Assembly (NCBI RefSeq): GCF_023091745.1
Contig: NC_068935.1
Location: forward strand, 59,544,724-59,608,723
Reading direction: 5' to 3'
Origin: Budorcas taxicolor
Taxonomy: Eukaryota; Chordata; Mammalia; Artiodactyla; Bovidae
Length of the DNA stretch: 64,000 nt
Under the pieces are notes generated by a model. It was not told the origin of the DNA and did not search any database. It saw nothing but the letters and a program-made list of their open reading frames with translations. The translations under genes were made by a program, and so were the position numbers. Positions 1 through 12,370 of the stretch are shown here, piece by piece (position 1 is the first letter of the stretch; the number at the start of each line of letters is the position of its first letter).

Positions 1-298
1 AGAGTGTAGTAAATTATACACTGTGCCCTCAGCTGAGGGAGACTGGCAGATTAAAATAAGCAACTGGACAAATGGCAGTGTTTGGCTCCAATTGGGACAT
101 ACTCAGCAATGTTAGAGGGACAAGTAATTTTTTCTGTTATTGTTTCTTCATTGAGATTCCTAAATATTAACTGAGAGTCGTGGCGTGGTAAGAGGATTAT
201 AAAAGAAGAATCCTGAAACACATGAGAGGAGCCCTGGGGTTTGGGTGCCTGGATGCTTCCTAGGGTATATAGTGCTCTGGTTGCAGCGCCACCACTAT
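1..298 (-). other. GABRA3: GABRA3 3' UTR (proximal part)
   Basis: This stretch follows the GABRA3 stop codon (299-301) on the minus strand, so it should be the beginning of the 3' untranslated region of the last exon. I see no AATAAA or ATTAAA on the minus strand here, so the polyadenylation site probably lies beyond the left edge. No repeat was recognised. Assignment as UTR is by position only. Confidence 0.75.
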
Positions 299-634
299 CT
301 ACTGTTTGCGGATCATGCCCTTGATAGCTGACTCCCGGTTGACATATGTAGCCCAATAGACCAGATTGAAAATGGCAAAGAGCACAGGAAAGATGATGCG
401 GGAAATCTTGTCAACCTTGCTGACACTGTTGTAGGTCTTGGTCTCAGTCGGGATATCCTGCACATAGGTGGTCTTGGGTGAAGCAATGATTGTCGGGGTG
501 GAGGAGGTGCTTGGAGCAGCGCCCTTGGAGATGGCAGAGAACTCAGTGTCCTTGGCCAGGTTGATGGGATAGGTGGTTCCCACGATGTTGAAAGTGGTGC
601 TGGTTTTCTTGGTCGGGACTGCTGGTGTTTTCTT
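299..634 (-). CDS. GABRA3: GABA-A receptor alpha-3, last coding exon (exon 10): cytoplasmic loop, TM4, C-terminus
   Basis: The exon encodes 111 residues and the stop. It begins KKTPAVPTKK after the acceptor cccttag (AG at 636-635). It covers most of the large TM3-TM4 cytoplasmic loop (TTYPINLAKDTEF, then a Ser/Thr/Pro-rich stretch), then SVSKVDKISR, the TM4 helix containing FAIFNLVYWATYV, and the short extracellular end NRESAIKGMIRKQ. The loop sequence and the MIRKQ terminus separate alpha-3 from the other alpha subunits, whose loops diverge strongly. The subunit forms part of a pentameric GABA-gated chloride channel; the loop is the region where scaffold and trafficking factors bind in this family. 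It joins the previous exon in phase 0 (..EALEMK then KKTP..). There is no frameshift or internal stop. Confidence 0.97.
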   Translation of the reverse strand, partial: KKTPAVPTKKTSTTFNIVGTTYPINLAKDTEFSAISKGAAPSTSSTPTIIASPKTTYVQDIPTETKTYNSVSKVDKISRIIFPVLFAIFNLVYWATYVNRESAIKGMIRKQ

Positions 635-834
635 CTAAGGGCCAGAAAAAGTAGGGGAGAATGGGGGGACAAAAGGAAAGCTAATTAATTCACTATATAG
701 AACACCTTCAAAGGCTGTGGGGAGGAGGAGACATGAGGGAAGTTAGGAAAGAGGGGCCATGAAGCCAATAGCACTGAGTAGCCAGCTTTGTACAAAGGAA
801 TAAATTGAAGATGACTTTGAAAACAAAATCTGCA

Positions 835-985
835 TCATCCTGGTTTACTAGCTATTGTGCCTTTGGCCAAGTGACTTCTCCCATTAGAGCTTTAGTTTCT
901 TCATCTGTAAAATGAGGATCAAAATATTTGACAGGGTTGTTGAGAGGATCAGATGAAAGAATGGTGGTAGAAACAACTGGAAAAC
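835..985 (+). repeat. MIR SINE fragment
   Basis: The order of segments is that of a MIR element: a 'ttggccaagtgacttct' block, a 'cttcatctgtaaaatgaggat' block, then 'agggttgttgagaggat'. These match the tRNA-derived mammalian-wide SINE core. The copy is degraded and its ends are approximate. Confidence 0.8.
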
Positions 986-1009
986 TGAAATCTTGTCATG
1001 TGTAGGATC

Positions 1010-1180
1010 CTATGCAATCATGTGACTTGATCCTCACAGTAACCGTACAATGTAAGTATGTGAGATTACTCCCATTTGGCAGATGAGAAAACTCAGCTTC
1101 AGACTGAGTGGCAGAGCCCACACTAGCCATCTGGGCTCCCAACTTTTAACCAGGGCTGCACTGTACTGTTCTATAGGTAT
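1010..1180 (-). repeat. MIR SINE fragment, opposite orientation
   Basis: On the plus strand this reads as the reverse complement of MIR: 'ttgatcctcacagtaaccg', 'cccatttggcagatgagaaa' and 'gtggcagagcccacactagc'. It lies head-to-tail against the MIR at 835-985 in the opposite orientation, so the pair could fold back on itself. Confidence 0.75.
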
Positions 1181-1360
1181 GAGACACTGTTTGGTTACCC
1201 GAGACATAACTCCAAAAGGCTTCAACCATCAAGTGGCACATCTCCTGTGAGGAAGAGAGCTTGGTGAGTCTGAAAGTCATTTTGTCTTAAAGACATACAT
1301 TCTATAGCATGTTAACATGCATCATTATAACCCTTCATGCAGGCAGGAGCTACAGCCCTC

Positions 1361-1409
1361 TAGTTCAGTTCATTTCAGTCACTCAGTTGTGTCTGACTTT
1401 TTGCGACAG
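1361..1409 (-). repeat. BovB 3'-end fragment
   Basis: About 50 bases match the terminal 'gactgagcgactgaactgaa' block of BovB when read on the minus strand (plus strand: gttcag..tcagtcactcag..gtctgac). Only the 3' tip is present. Confidence 0.55.
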
Positions 1410-2069
1410 CCTCTCTAGGGAACTTCCGTCTGCTTCCCTCTGACAGCACAGGCAGGGATCCTGGGGGTTTGCTATGACTCAGATCTTTGTTTTTCCAGAT
1501 TATAAAAAAAAAAAAAAACTCAATGATAAATAAGCATACACACATGTGCCCATTTGTTCTCATATATATGACTTGTATATACATGGACCTTCCATGTAGA
1601 AAAGAGAAAAGGTGACAAAGCTCAGGCCTGGGTCAGCAGAGAGAGGCTGAGGAACAGGAGAGGCCAAAGGCAGTGGCTGAGGGCATAGTCTGAGTGCTGA
1701 GCTCATAGTGTTTACTGCCTCATTTCCCACTCTGGCCTTTTCTTCCTTTCATCCCTCTTTGTTTCTAGGGAAAAGTGGGTACAGATGAGCTTTGAAAATG
1801 TCCAAGAGTATTTGATGGAAAGTGATGACCAATGTGCTGCCCTGATTTCACATACCTCGAATTTTTCTTTCTCAACGTGCCTTTGCTTCCCAGCATCTGT
1901 TTTACTTCTTTGCACATGTTTCCTTCCTGGATTTCTCTATTCCTGCCCTCTCCTACTGACCCCCTTTCTCCTAATCTATTTCCTTTCTTCTTTACTTCTG
2001 AGTTCCCCCCATTTTCTGACTTATTTTTCTTTAGACCACACTGCTATTGATCTTCCTGGTCCTAATAAT

Positions 2070-2490
2070 AACTTCTGTCCAACAGCTGCTGAATATCTAC
2101 TGGGCCAAGAACTACGCTAGATGTTTCAGGATAGGTGGGAAGGTTAAAAGTTGTCTGTTTCACTCCTTGTTTTGTAGGAGTTTGTAGTCCAGTGGTGGGG
2201 GGGTCAGGGGGAGAGCCCTGTGAACACACCATTGCCATATAATGTGATCAGAATTCTAAGAGGTATGAACAAAGGGTAGTGGGAATTCAGTAGAGGAGGG
2301 GGTAATGGGAATTCAGTAGAGGAGGGGGTGATGGGAATTCAGTAGAGGAGGGGCAAAGTACCCTCAGGTGCTGGAAAAGGTGGCTCAGAGAAGGCAATGA
2401 GGATGGCAAGCTGGGTCATGAAAGATGAGCAGGAGCTCACCAGATGAAGATGTAGCCAAGGCAATGCACAGGTCAAGGGCACTGCTACTT
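2070..2490 (-). repeat. L2 LINE fragment (probable)
   Basis: The plus strand reads like the reverse complement of an L2 3' end: 'ctgaatatctactgggcc', then 'gtagtccagtgg', then 'gctcagagaaggcaatgagg' and 'gggtcatgaaagatgagcagg'. Divergence is high, and a short tandem repeat (2281-2353) sits inside it. Confidence 0.5.
2281..2353. repeat. Short tandem repeat, 26-bp unit, about 2.8 copies
   Basis: The unit starts gggaattcagtagagg and ends in ggggt(a/g)at. Copies begin at 2281, 2307 and 2333, and the third is cut at 2353. The units are nearly identical, differing at one base in the linker, so the amplification is recent compared with the degraded L2 around it. Confidence 0.9.
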
Positions 2491-3519
2491 TGAGAAATGA
2501 CAAGGAGTCTGCTGTAGGTAGATGGGAGTGTAAATGATAAAGGCCTGTCTGTGCTGGCTTCAGGGTTTTCATCAGGGAGGGTAAGAGGGACAAAGAAGTG
2601 GGTGCTGGTTTAAGTAAATCAACAGTCTGACTAATAGGACACTTAAAAAGCAAAACCATTCTTTCTCTTTGAGGATTGTAGTTACATTGCTACAAGTGGA
2701 AGGGGGAACAGAACTGTAAGGGAGTCTAACAACCTTGTAAATGCTTTAAATGCTACATGGGACTCACTTATAATTAGCAAATTCATTGTGTGAATAGAGG
2801 CCTGCTGCTAAATGCCTCTGCTGTTAAATAAAGGAGCACTTCACTTGTTTGCCTACTTACTTATTCATTTGCTTACTAATCTCTTTTTTTTTTCATGGTT
2901 AGACAAAAAATAAAATAAAATAAAAGAAAGAAAAAAACCCACTACCCTGACTTTGCTAGAAGCTTTCACACTCACATATATTATTTCATTTAGTCATCTT
3001 ATAAGCTGGTTATGACCAAGTCTTTGAAATAATCATTCTGAACAGCAAACACTTTGTTTAGCTCTGTAGGCACTTTGTGTTCTATACGTAGAGAAGCAGC
3101 AGTTGATTTAATCACAGATTTTTTAAGTAATAAAAGAAAATTACCTTTTAATTTCCCTCGCCCTTTCCATCATGGAACTTTTTAATCAGCCACTATAATT
3201 TTTACCTAAATTGTCAAAGAAGGGAAATCAAAGCAAAAGTTGTAGTGCTGAGAAGACAGAAACAGGAAGCAGAGATTAATGGTTAATAATTCACATTTCT
3301 GCATCTAGTTTTCTAATACTTCTCTACAGCCTGGAATTTGATAGACACAAACTAGAGTCACTTAACTCTGACCAAGCTATGATTCTGTGCCTACCTCTCG
3401 AGCCAATGCTGGGCTCTTAGCTGCATTATAGATGTTTACAGAATGAAACCTGACCCCCCAAATGAAGATTCTTCATGTGATTTCTAGTTTATTCCTGCTG
3501 AGTCTTGACCTCTCCTATC

Positions 3520-3878
3520 AGTTCAGTTCAGTCACTCAGTCATGTCATGTCCGACTCTCTGCGACCCCATGGACTGCAGCACGTCAGGCTTCCCTGTCCA
3601 TCACCAAATCCTGGACTTGCTGAAACTCATGTCCATCGAATCGGTGATGCCATCCAACCATCTATTCCTATGTCATCCCCTTCTCCTCCTGCCTTCAATC
3701 TTTCCCAGCACCAGGGTCTTTTCCAATGAGTCAGTTCTTCGAATCAGGTGGCCAAAGTATTGGAGCTTCAGCTTCAGCATCAGTCCTCCCCATGAATGTT
3801 CAGGACTGATATCCTTTAGGATCTCCTTGCAGTCCAAGGGACTTTCAAGAGTCTTCTCCAACTCTTGAGAAGTATGAT
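3520..3878 (-). mobile_element. BovB LINE, 5'-truncated 3' end
   Basis: The 359-bp antisense copy begins with the tandem gttcag tail and runs through 'gcgaccccatggactgcagc' to the segment ending 'gtcttctccaactcttgag'. It is flanked by a 10-bp perfect target-site duplication, CTCTCCTATC, at 3510-3519 and 3879-3888. Only the RT-distal 3' part of the element is kept. Confidence 0.93.
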
Positions 3879-4324
3879 CTCTCCTATCTAGTATGACTTC
3901 TCCTATACAGACAGAGATATATAGAATATCTCTATAGTTCATCCTGGAGTAATTCCCATACCACCATACTGCAATTCACTCTTCCAAATTCCTCCAAGCA
4001 TTTTGACCTCAGGGCAGGACACTTTTCCTTCTAGAAAGCTACCTCATGTGGACTGAGGATGAGGTAGTGAAAACTTTTATGGACTAATGCATGTCCAGCT
4101 TTAGAGTTTTTCTCAGATGATGTTCACATTAATTGTTTTCAGAAGTGCTAATTAGAGGGTTAGTTGAAGCTCTGAATGTATTTGAGACCTCCAGGACCTC
4201 AGAGTATATGCAGACAAAGTCCTATGACTGTGTTAACCTAACATCCATCCAACTTTCCTGAACCCCAGTTTTCAGAAGTGGGTAAAGTAATGGCGTGTAT
4301 GCTATGTTGGATTCAAAGACAAAT

Positions 4325-5155
4325 CAGACAAAGACCCAATTTTTACACCCAAACAACCCAATTTTTAAAATGGGTTTTAAAATAGACATTTTTCAAAAGA
4401 AGATATAGATAGAAATGGCCAATAAGGATGTGAAAAGATACTTAATATCACCAATCATAATAGAAATGCAAGTCAAAATGAGATACTACCTCATACCCAT
4501 TAGGGTGCCTACTATAAAAAATAAGAACAATAACAGTAACAATAAAAAAAGGAAATAACAAGTGTAGACAAGGATATGGAGAAATTTGACCCCTTATGTA
4601 CTGTCGGGAATGTAAAGTGGTGCAGCTGCTATGAAAAATGGTACACCAGATCCTGAAAAAATTAAAATATGACCCAGCAATTCTACTTTGGAGTATATTG
4701 CCCCCCTCAACTGAAAGCAAGGTCTTAAAAAGATATGAGTACACCCATGTTCATAGTAGCATAATTCTCACTAGCCAAAAGATGAAAGCAACCCAAGTAT
4801 GCACAGAGAGAAGAATGGATGAAGAAAATGTGGTCCATCCATACAATGGGATATTATTCAGCCTTAAAGGAAATTCTGATGCATGCTATAGCATGAATGA
4901 ACCATGAGGATGTTATGCTAAATAAAAGAAGCCAGTCACAAAGACAAATATGATTCCAGTTGTATTCAGTACTTAGAGAAGTCAGGTTGCTAGAGACAGA
5001 AAGTAGAATGGATTGCCAGGGGGAGAGTGGAGAGGAGGATTGGAATTTCTGATTTCATGGGGATAGAGTTTCAGTTTTGCAGGATGAAAAAGTTTTGAAA
5101 GTTGCTTGTACAATACTGTGAACATACTTATTAAAACAGTTAAGATGATAAATTT
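4325..5155 (+). mobile_element. Old L1 3' end (ORF2 C-terminus and 3' UTR)
   Basis: The sequence follows the C-terminal region of L1 ORF2 with many stops: 'tgaaaagatacttaatatcacc', 'agaaatgcaagtcaaaat', 'ggaatgtaaagtggtgcagc', 'gacccagcaattctac' and 'caatgggatattattcagcc'. The usual end of the family follows ('ttaaaacagttaagatgataaa'). It is a 5'-truncated, ancient mammalian L1 copy. Confidence 0.9.
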
Positions 5156-5474
5156 TAGGCTGTCTAATGAAGATTAATTAAAATAAGAGAGAACTAAAAT
5201 ATAAGGGAGAACACACACACACACAAAAACACAGAAAGGCACAAATGCTGAGTCAAATGAATTCAAAAGAGGAAGGGAGCATGCTGGATTAGGAAGAGGT
5301 CAGTAAGCCAATAGAATGGGGAGAGAAAATGCAGGTACAAGAGAAGTAATCACTTGCACCAGTTTACTGAGAGGGTAGGGGATATCCAGACCATATGTGG
5401 GGATGGACCTGGGGCCAGTGGGTGAGAAAGGAAAGAGTGGATGAGACTCAAATATTATCTATGGTTTATTAATT

Positions 5475-6196
5475 GTGTTTATCTGTTAGTGGGTAGACCT
5501 GTGTCCATGCCCAGTTATTTGCTTGGCATGAGGTGTCCTAGAACTGGCACCTATAGACTGTTGGGCCAGGGCAGGGCTGGGTCCTGAGGTTAATAAGCTA
5601 GAGGGAGGATTCCAAAATGGAGTTTGCCAGCACCAGTGTCTACATGGTAGAATGAGTTCTCCAGAATGGCTGCCACCAGTGTCTATGTCTCCAGGGGGAG
5701 CTGCAGTTGACCCCAGCTTCTCCAGGAGACTCTCCAAGATCAGCAGGTGGGTCTGACCCAGTCTCCTATTACTGCTTTTGCCCTGGATCCCAGAGCATGT
5801 GAGTGAAGTCTCTATTTCCCCCCAGCTCTCTGGGACTCTCAATTGTATGCCTTACTGGTCTTCAAAGCCAAATGCTCTGGGGGTTCATTTTCCTGGCATA
5901 TCACCCACAGGTTATGGAGCCCACCTTGGGGCTCAGACCCCTCACTCCTAGGAGAGAACCTCTGTAATGGTAATATTCCTCTCGTGTGTGGATTGCCCAC
6001 CCAGGGTATGAAACTTGCCTATATCACAATTCCACCTGTCTTGTTTGGTTCCTTCTTCATATCTTTAGTTGTAGAAGGTCTTTTCTGGTAAATTTTGATC
6101 TTTTCCATGGATGGTTGTTCTGCAGATAGTTGTGATTTTGGTGTGCTTTTGAGAGGAGGTGAGTGCTGGGTCTTTCTACTCTGCCATCTTGACTGA
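5475..6196 (-). mobile_element. L1 5'-UTR-like segment
   Basis: Read on the minus strand the block begins 'cagtcaagatggcagagtag', the start typical of L1 5' UTRs, and continues as a GC-richer, non-coding, CTG/CAG-rich sequence. No ORF1 is attached. The opposite end at about 5475 is approximate. Family assignment is by the start motif and composition only. Confidence 0.55.
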
Positions 6197-8089
6197 TTCC
6201 CCTGTTTGTTTCTGCTTCAATCAATTCACCAGTGATAGAGTATGTTTGTTGTCAGGGAATTTATATCTACTGTAGAAAAGGGTGGGGAGGCTACCACTTT
6301 ATGAATACAAATTAACCCAGAGTGAATATCATTCACCCCAGAGAGAACATACCAAGTGGTGACTTCATTTGTGGCTCTTTTTACAGGAATGCCAAAAATT
6401 TTAAAAAGCCATTAACGATAAAAAAAAAAAAACAAAAAACTAAACTTTTCCAAATTATGGATGGAAGTTGAGTATCTTCTAATGTAAAATAAAATGTTAT
6501 TTTAGAGCATTCAAATTTCTTATTTGAAATTAAGAAAAAAGCATAAGAATCACTGTGTTTCCAAAAATTAGGTAAGAATTTATGACTATTTTAAAAGAAC
6601 TACGAATAATAATTGTCTTCTTTTTAAATATAGAGTTTTATTTCTTCATTTTAATTTGCTCTTACTTTTAAAAATCTAGGTAATAATGCATAGTTAAAAA
6701 GAAATAAATGTAAAAACTTATAATGCCTGTACCCCCAACCTTGTCCTGCAACATAATTATTTTTAACTTTCTATCTTTATTTTAATTTTCTAAATTTTCT
6801 AATATTTATATATTTCTAAGTAATATGCTTATACTGCTGTCAGTTTTATACATAACCATGCATATTTTCATGATGATTTACCTCACTTATGCAACCCTTC
6901 CTCCATCTTCCATACAATTATAGCAATCTTTCTAGCGCAATCAATAGTCAATGGTAACATCATTATAAAGGACTGGATAAATACCTCTAGCCTCTTGCTA
7001 CAAACTGCACTGGGTTCTTTTCCAGGTTTGCTTGCTGCATAGCTTTCATCTTAGGAATTCCCTTCATCTATCTCCTCTGTAGGATACCCTCTTCTCTGGT
7101 CCAGTGTCTTTCTCTTTTTCGTTCTACTCTCGTTTTAATAGAACATATTCTCCTGTATTTTCCTAAGGTGGAATCCATGGGAAGTGACATTTCTGAGTTC
7201 TAGCAGGTCTGAAAATAACTACCTTTTCATGTAAGTGATACTTTGGCTAGGCATAGGATTCAAGGTTGAAAATCATTTGTCCTTCAGATCTAGATTTACA
7301 GCTCCACTGTCTTCCAGCATCCAATGTAGCTGAGAAGTCTGATGCCATTCCGCTACTCATTTCTTTGTAAATAACACTTATTGCCTTTCTAGAATATCTT
7401 TAGTCTACCATTTATCCCTGGTTTTCTAAAATTTCAAGATGATGTGACTTTATGTGGGCCTATGAGGACACTTTCAATCTGGAGGCTTATATCTTTCCTT
7501 TTGTAAATGTGTCTTATATTAGTTCTTTGCTAATTTCCTTTTTTCCCATTTCTCTGTTCACTCATTCTGCAGGTTCTGAGTTGGATGAATTTCCTGGATT
7601 CATCCCTAAGTCCCTTAACCTTTTATTTTCATTCGTCAATTATTTTCTTTTTACCTTACTTGTAGAGAGATTTTTTTTCAGTTTATTTTCCCATCTCTAC
7701 TGAAACTTTTATTTTGGCAGTTATTTTTTGAAATGCATCATATTTTGTTTCAAATAAAGCAACATATGTATATATGTATATTTTTTCAGAAAAACACAAG
7801 ATGTTAAACTCTACAAAAGTGCATGTATCTTCAGCAGAAGATACATCAGAAGATTGTCTGATCAATAAGAATTTTGTTTTCAACATTAACTCACCAAAGA
7901 CAATCAATGGACTGACATCACTGCTACAACATAGGTTGCTGCTTGAGCTTCTGATCTTTAGTCACATCTTGATTTTTGTTAACAAATGTGTAAATACTGC
8001 TGGCAGAAATGCTGCAATGTCTTGAGAAAAAGTGCTAACAGATCAAGCAAAGCCATGAAAGTTATGAAACAAGCTAGAGCTGATTATTG

Positions 8090-8309
8090 GGGTTTCCCTG
8101 GTGTTTCAGATGGTAAAGAATCTACCTGCAATGCAGGAGACCCAGGCTTGATCCCTGGGTTGGGAAGATCCCCTGGAGAAGGAAATGGTAATCCATTCTA
8201 GCATCCTTGCTGGGAAATCCCATGGACAGAGGAGCCTGATGGGCTACAGTCCATGGGTCACAAAGAGTCAGACATGACTGAGTGACTAACACTTTCACTT
8301 TTTTCACAA
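8090..8309 (+). mobile_element. Bov-tA SINE
   Basis: The element has the standard ruminant SINE layout: a tRNA-like head (ggtaaagaatctacctgc, aggcttgatccctggg), a middle (gaagatcccctggagaagg) and the 'caaagagtcagacatgactg' tail. It is flanked by the 7-bp duplication ATTATTG (8083-8089 and 8310-8316). It lies in intron 9 on the opposite strand to GABRA3. Confidence 0.93.
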
Positions 8310-10658
8310 ATTATTGAGAGGATCACACAACCAAATAGAGTTTATATATTCAGACTGACCCTCTTGTGGCAGGGAATTGGGTCAGCACCTCGAGCAGGGA
8401 ACTGAAACTGAGTGAAAACTGCTTTTTTTTCCCCTCTCCTAGCTCAGGCCACCAACCCCACAGCTGGGACAGAGAGAATCGCAGCATCTGTGGAAACTTC
8501 TATTTCTCATTACACTGTGAAACCCTGGAGACATTTCCCCAGAAAGGCCTGGCCTCTGAGTTGTCTGAAGAGTACTGCCTTCACTGGGGTCTTTGTCCCC
8601 AAAGCAGCCTCTTGGTTTTTGCCACAGCCTTTGTTTTGGGGATGGAATGCCTTGTGTGGCTTGTCTTCTGTGTTCATGGAGGTTGTTGCCCTTCTTTATT
8701 GGATCGGCTTCATTACCACTTGGCGGTTATTTTTCATTTCAGAAGCTCTTCCTTATTCTCTGATTTCCTTTTATATTAGCATCCTCCTTATTTTATGTAT
8801 ATGATATATTTACAAATATAAGATAAGATTTACTTTTGTTTTGCTTAGGTTCTCTTTAATTCCCTAAATTATTTCTGTTCCAGCCAAGGTGAGTTTTTTT
8901 TTTTTTTAATCTTTACTTTTCTCTATTACAAATTTTACTTTGATAATGCTTCATATCATAGTATTATTTGGCAACATAAAAGATGTCTGTGTTTAGTCTG
9001 CCTGAGCTGGGCTTGTTGACTGGTAAACTATGACTGATGATTATCTGGAGGGAGGTCATTTTATGGGATACCCCAGAATGTCACTGTATTAAGGTCTTTT
9101 CTATGGAGACATTTAGCTTCTTTAGAAAAGAAACTTCTGCTGGTCTTTAGGAAACTATACATCTAGCTGTTGACATTTTATATGCTGGCAGGCTCTGGGG
9201 TCTTGACTGCTCTGTACACAGGCCTTTATCCAGTCCCCTTAATTGCACCCCCATGATTTATTGTCTGTTGTATGAGGCATCTTGAATGCTGAGTTTCTCT
9301 CCAACTTGATAAATCAGTTCTTATTCTATCTTTCCACATTCATTTTTCTTAAAAAATGCATTACAATCTCTTGTCTGACTGGAAGCCCTTCTTCAGTTCT
9401 CCTGGTACTTGTGGGTTTATACTTGTTTTATTTCTTTACCTTCATTTTAGTGGGATTTTTAAAGGAAGTGGTGATAAAACGTGTAGCTGTTCCTCAGAAG
9501 CCCACAGTTCATCTGAGTGCTATTATAAGGTAGTCATTTGTCTTCATTTGAAAATGAGGTATTTGTTCCTACCTATCCCTTCTTTTCCTTTCCTTTATCT
9601 TTCCCCTCACATTCTGTCTAATCCATGACCATAGTACAGATCAGAAATGGACTTTTGAATCATTTATATTAGTTTTAAACAGTTTTGTGCTCAACTATTC
9701 TAGTTTTATGAGGCAAATAAGGTTTAATATGTCTCTCTAAAGGAAGCAAAATAAGGTACAGTTAAATTGCACTGTTTTTTACTTTTAATGCACTTCATTT
9801 TTTTCTGTGGGTCAGTGGTTCTGTTAGTTCCTTCATATTGTAGCAGCGTGCACAAAACAGTACCCTCATATTAGAAATCCATTTTTATATATCTCATAGT
9901 TGTTTTCAAATCTCATCAACATCTTTCAATAACTTAAATTGATTGACAGAACTAAGGAGGAATACTAAGATCACCATCTTTGCAGAAGACTTTTAGATGA
10001 TTCTTTTTGTCCTTTTTTTTTCATTTTTAGCACTCTTTGGAATTGGAGAAATGGTTATCAGTTTTGAAATCCACAGCTACACTGTTCAAATGCTCTTTCT
10101 ACCTTCAAGCCACCACTGCATCTCTTCCCAATTACCAAAAATAAGTCTACCACATATTTCATAAGCCATTTATGACTGCCTTTCAGATATCTGAAATTAG
10201 CAATCATCATTGCCTTAATGCATCTGTCCTTTCTCCATTGTAGTAACCAAACTGGAACAGCATATTTTAAACATGGTACAACCTGTACAGAATAAAAGGG
10301 GTTTATCATCTCATTTGTTCTAGGTAACTCCTAACTCAGACTTAAATCAAATCTGGCTTTTCAAGAATTACACCACATGGATGGCTTACATTAAATGTGT
10401 TCTTTCCCTATAGCATCTTATTTATAACATGCAAATCTTTGTTAAGCTTTTTTATCCCTGAACTTTTTTGGAATATATGTGTAAAAATTTGTTGTATTTA
10501 GAAATGTTAATTTTTTGGTTTCAGCCTATTCTTTCAAACTTCAGAAATTCTCTTGGACTCTACTTCAGAAGATACTCTTTTTCATTAATGCCAGCTTACG
10601 AATTTGAATCTCCTATATTATGTATCTTTATTTAAGTCACAGATGACAGTATTTAAGA

Positions 10659-10695
10659 GGGCTTCCCTGGTAGCTCAGATGGTAAAGAATCTGCA
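10659..10695 (+). repeat. Bov-tA SINE head fragment
   Basis: Only the first 37 bases of a Bov-tA head remain (gggcttccctggtagctcag, then ggtaaagaatctgca). The match then stops abruptly. Confidence 0.75.
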
Positions 10696-11976
10696 GAGGG
10701 TCAAAGGTAAAGCTTGGTGGCTTATTACAGCAATATCCATTCAGGTTGATGTCCATCCATCAATCAGATTATATTTGACTTCAATTGGTCAACCAACTAC
10801 ATCAGCATAATTGTAATATTTTTTCAACTGGTATTTCTTCTTCATGAAGACATAATTTTAAAAAGTTAGATGTCTTGATAAAGTCTGTATATTTCCTATT
10901 CTACCAGTCTAGTAAACGTTCCATGAATTTTCTTAAGGTTAGTTTGGCACAATTTCTTCTTAGTTAAATCAGGCTATATGTCAGTAGTTAGTGCAAACTG
11001 CTCTTAAAACATCTGTTTAATAAGGGTCTTTCAGTTTAATATGTCAGAATAAGGACACCTTTGCTTCCTTTTCTTCTCTGGAACCAACCAAAATAAGGAA
11101 AATTATATATGAAACCAAAACTCCATCTTTGATGAAAATTGGAAGTGTTTTTAACCTTCACCCCAAAACGTAAGGGCTCCCAAATGCAGTAAAAATTGAA
11201 TCAGGGTGAAGAAGACATTGAGGATGCCTAATATTCTAGATTTCAGGCCAAGAACAGAGTCCTAAAATGTGGATGGCAGGACCTGAGTGAAAAACAAATG
11301 ACCTCTGTTTTGAAACAAATGGTTTTCAGGCTGGTAGTGAGAACATCCTGGAATATTGTTTGATTAGCACATAGTAGTGAGGAGGTGGAGACTGGAAACA
11401 TTAAAGGGTACAATATTACACATATGCACACAAGCATGCACACACTACACCATACATAGAGGTCTTTCTTGAGGGTTATTTATAAGAATTTATATAGATA
11501 ACAAATGATGGTCAAACTATTCACTTTCAACTACTTATTCTCAACCACTCACAACTATCCTATTCATTGTCTCAGTCCCTCCCCAAAATGATACTTTCAC
11601 ACATAGCAGTGTTAGTAAAAACTCCTCTAATACAACTTCAAGTAACAGTTGAAAAAGAATATGTTACTGATGCAAAATAGGTTACAATGAGGGGAAAGAA
11701 CCAATAAAGAACTGTGTAACAACACACAAAACAAACAGAATACATTAAAAGCTAAGTCAGCAGAAATCATAAAATTAATATAAGGAAAAATACCACTACT
11801 ATAGAAATGAAGGAGAACAGACACGGTGAAAATGTTCAGAGACACAGAAGACAGGCTTGAGAAAACTAAAATGGATAATAACAGTTGGAAATTACTAGAG
11901 AATAATGGTAAATAAAGATTACAAAGTTCTTTATACATATAATCTGTGCTTTTAGGGAGATAACAGAGCAAAGATC

Positions 11977-12002
11977 TGTTTCAGGAAAGCTTTCCTGAAA
12001 CA
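11977..12002. repeat. 26-bp perfect palindrome
   Basis: The arms are TGTTTCAGGAAAG and its exact complement, meeting at a central AAGCTT. The palindrome contains two TTCnnGAA dyads, one in each arm. No repeat family was recognised around it. Confidence 0.9.
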
Positions 12003-12343
12003 AGGAAAGTTGTGAATCTATAGACTTAAGGGTAACATGCTGTCCTAGGAAAAATTCATACAGATAGATTAAGCTCTATCTATCCTTGTAAAGTAAGTGG
12101 TATTTGTAAATAAAAAACACATGCATATAGGTTTCTAAGCCATAAAATCATCTCCTCATTATGTGAAAGATTCTCAGGGTGGTTTTAAATTTCCTCATAA
12201 TAATATTCAGTTCTAGAACCAAAAATAGCAACCAATGTCTATGTGGACATTAGAGAACGAGAATGTGACCCACAAATTGTATAACAGCCCAAATATAATT
12301 CAAGTATAAACACAACTGATAGATAATCTTATACATGTAAGAT

Positions 12344-12370
12344 TGTCAGTAATGTTCGGCATTACTGACA
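12344..12370. repeat. Hairpin, 11-bp perfect stem with 5-nt loop
   Basis: The arm TGTCAGTAATG (12344-12354) is separated by ttcgg from its exact complement (12360-12370). A weaker 7-bp inverted repeat (aatctta/taagatt) lies immediately upstream, about 12325-12344. Confidence 0.85.

Noticed and set aside
5208..5225. Short (ca)n run as a microsatellite; also (gt)n at 51421-51436.
   Set aside because: Too short to be of note on their own; mentioned only as context.
8090..8309. tRNA genes suggested by SINE heads throughout the window.
   Set aside because: The tRNA-like heads are diverged SINE sequence with SINE bodies and target duplications, not functional tRNA genes.
8366..8804. Two overlapping plus-strand frames of 137 and 130 codons.
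   Set aside because: They overlap in different frames, show no domain I recognise and no splice or promoter context. I see nothing that supports a gene.
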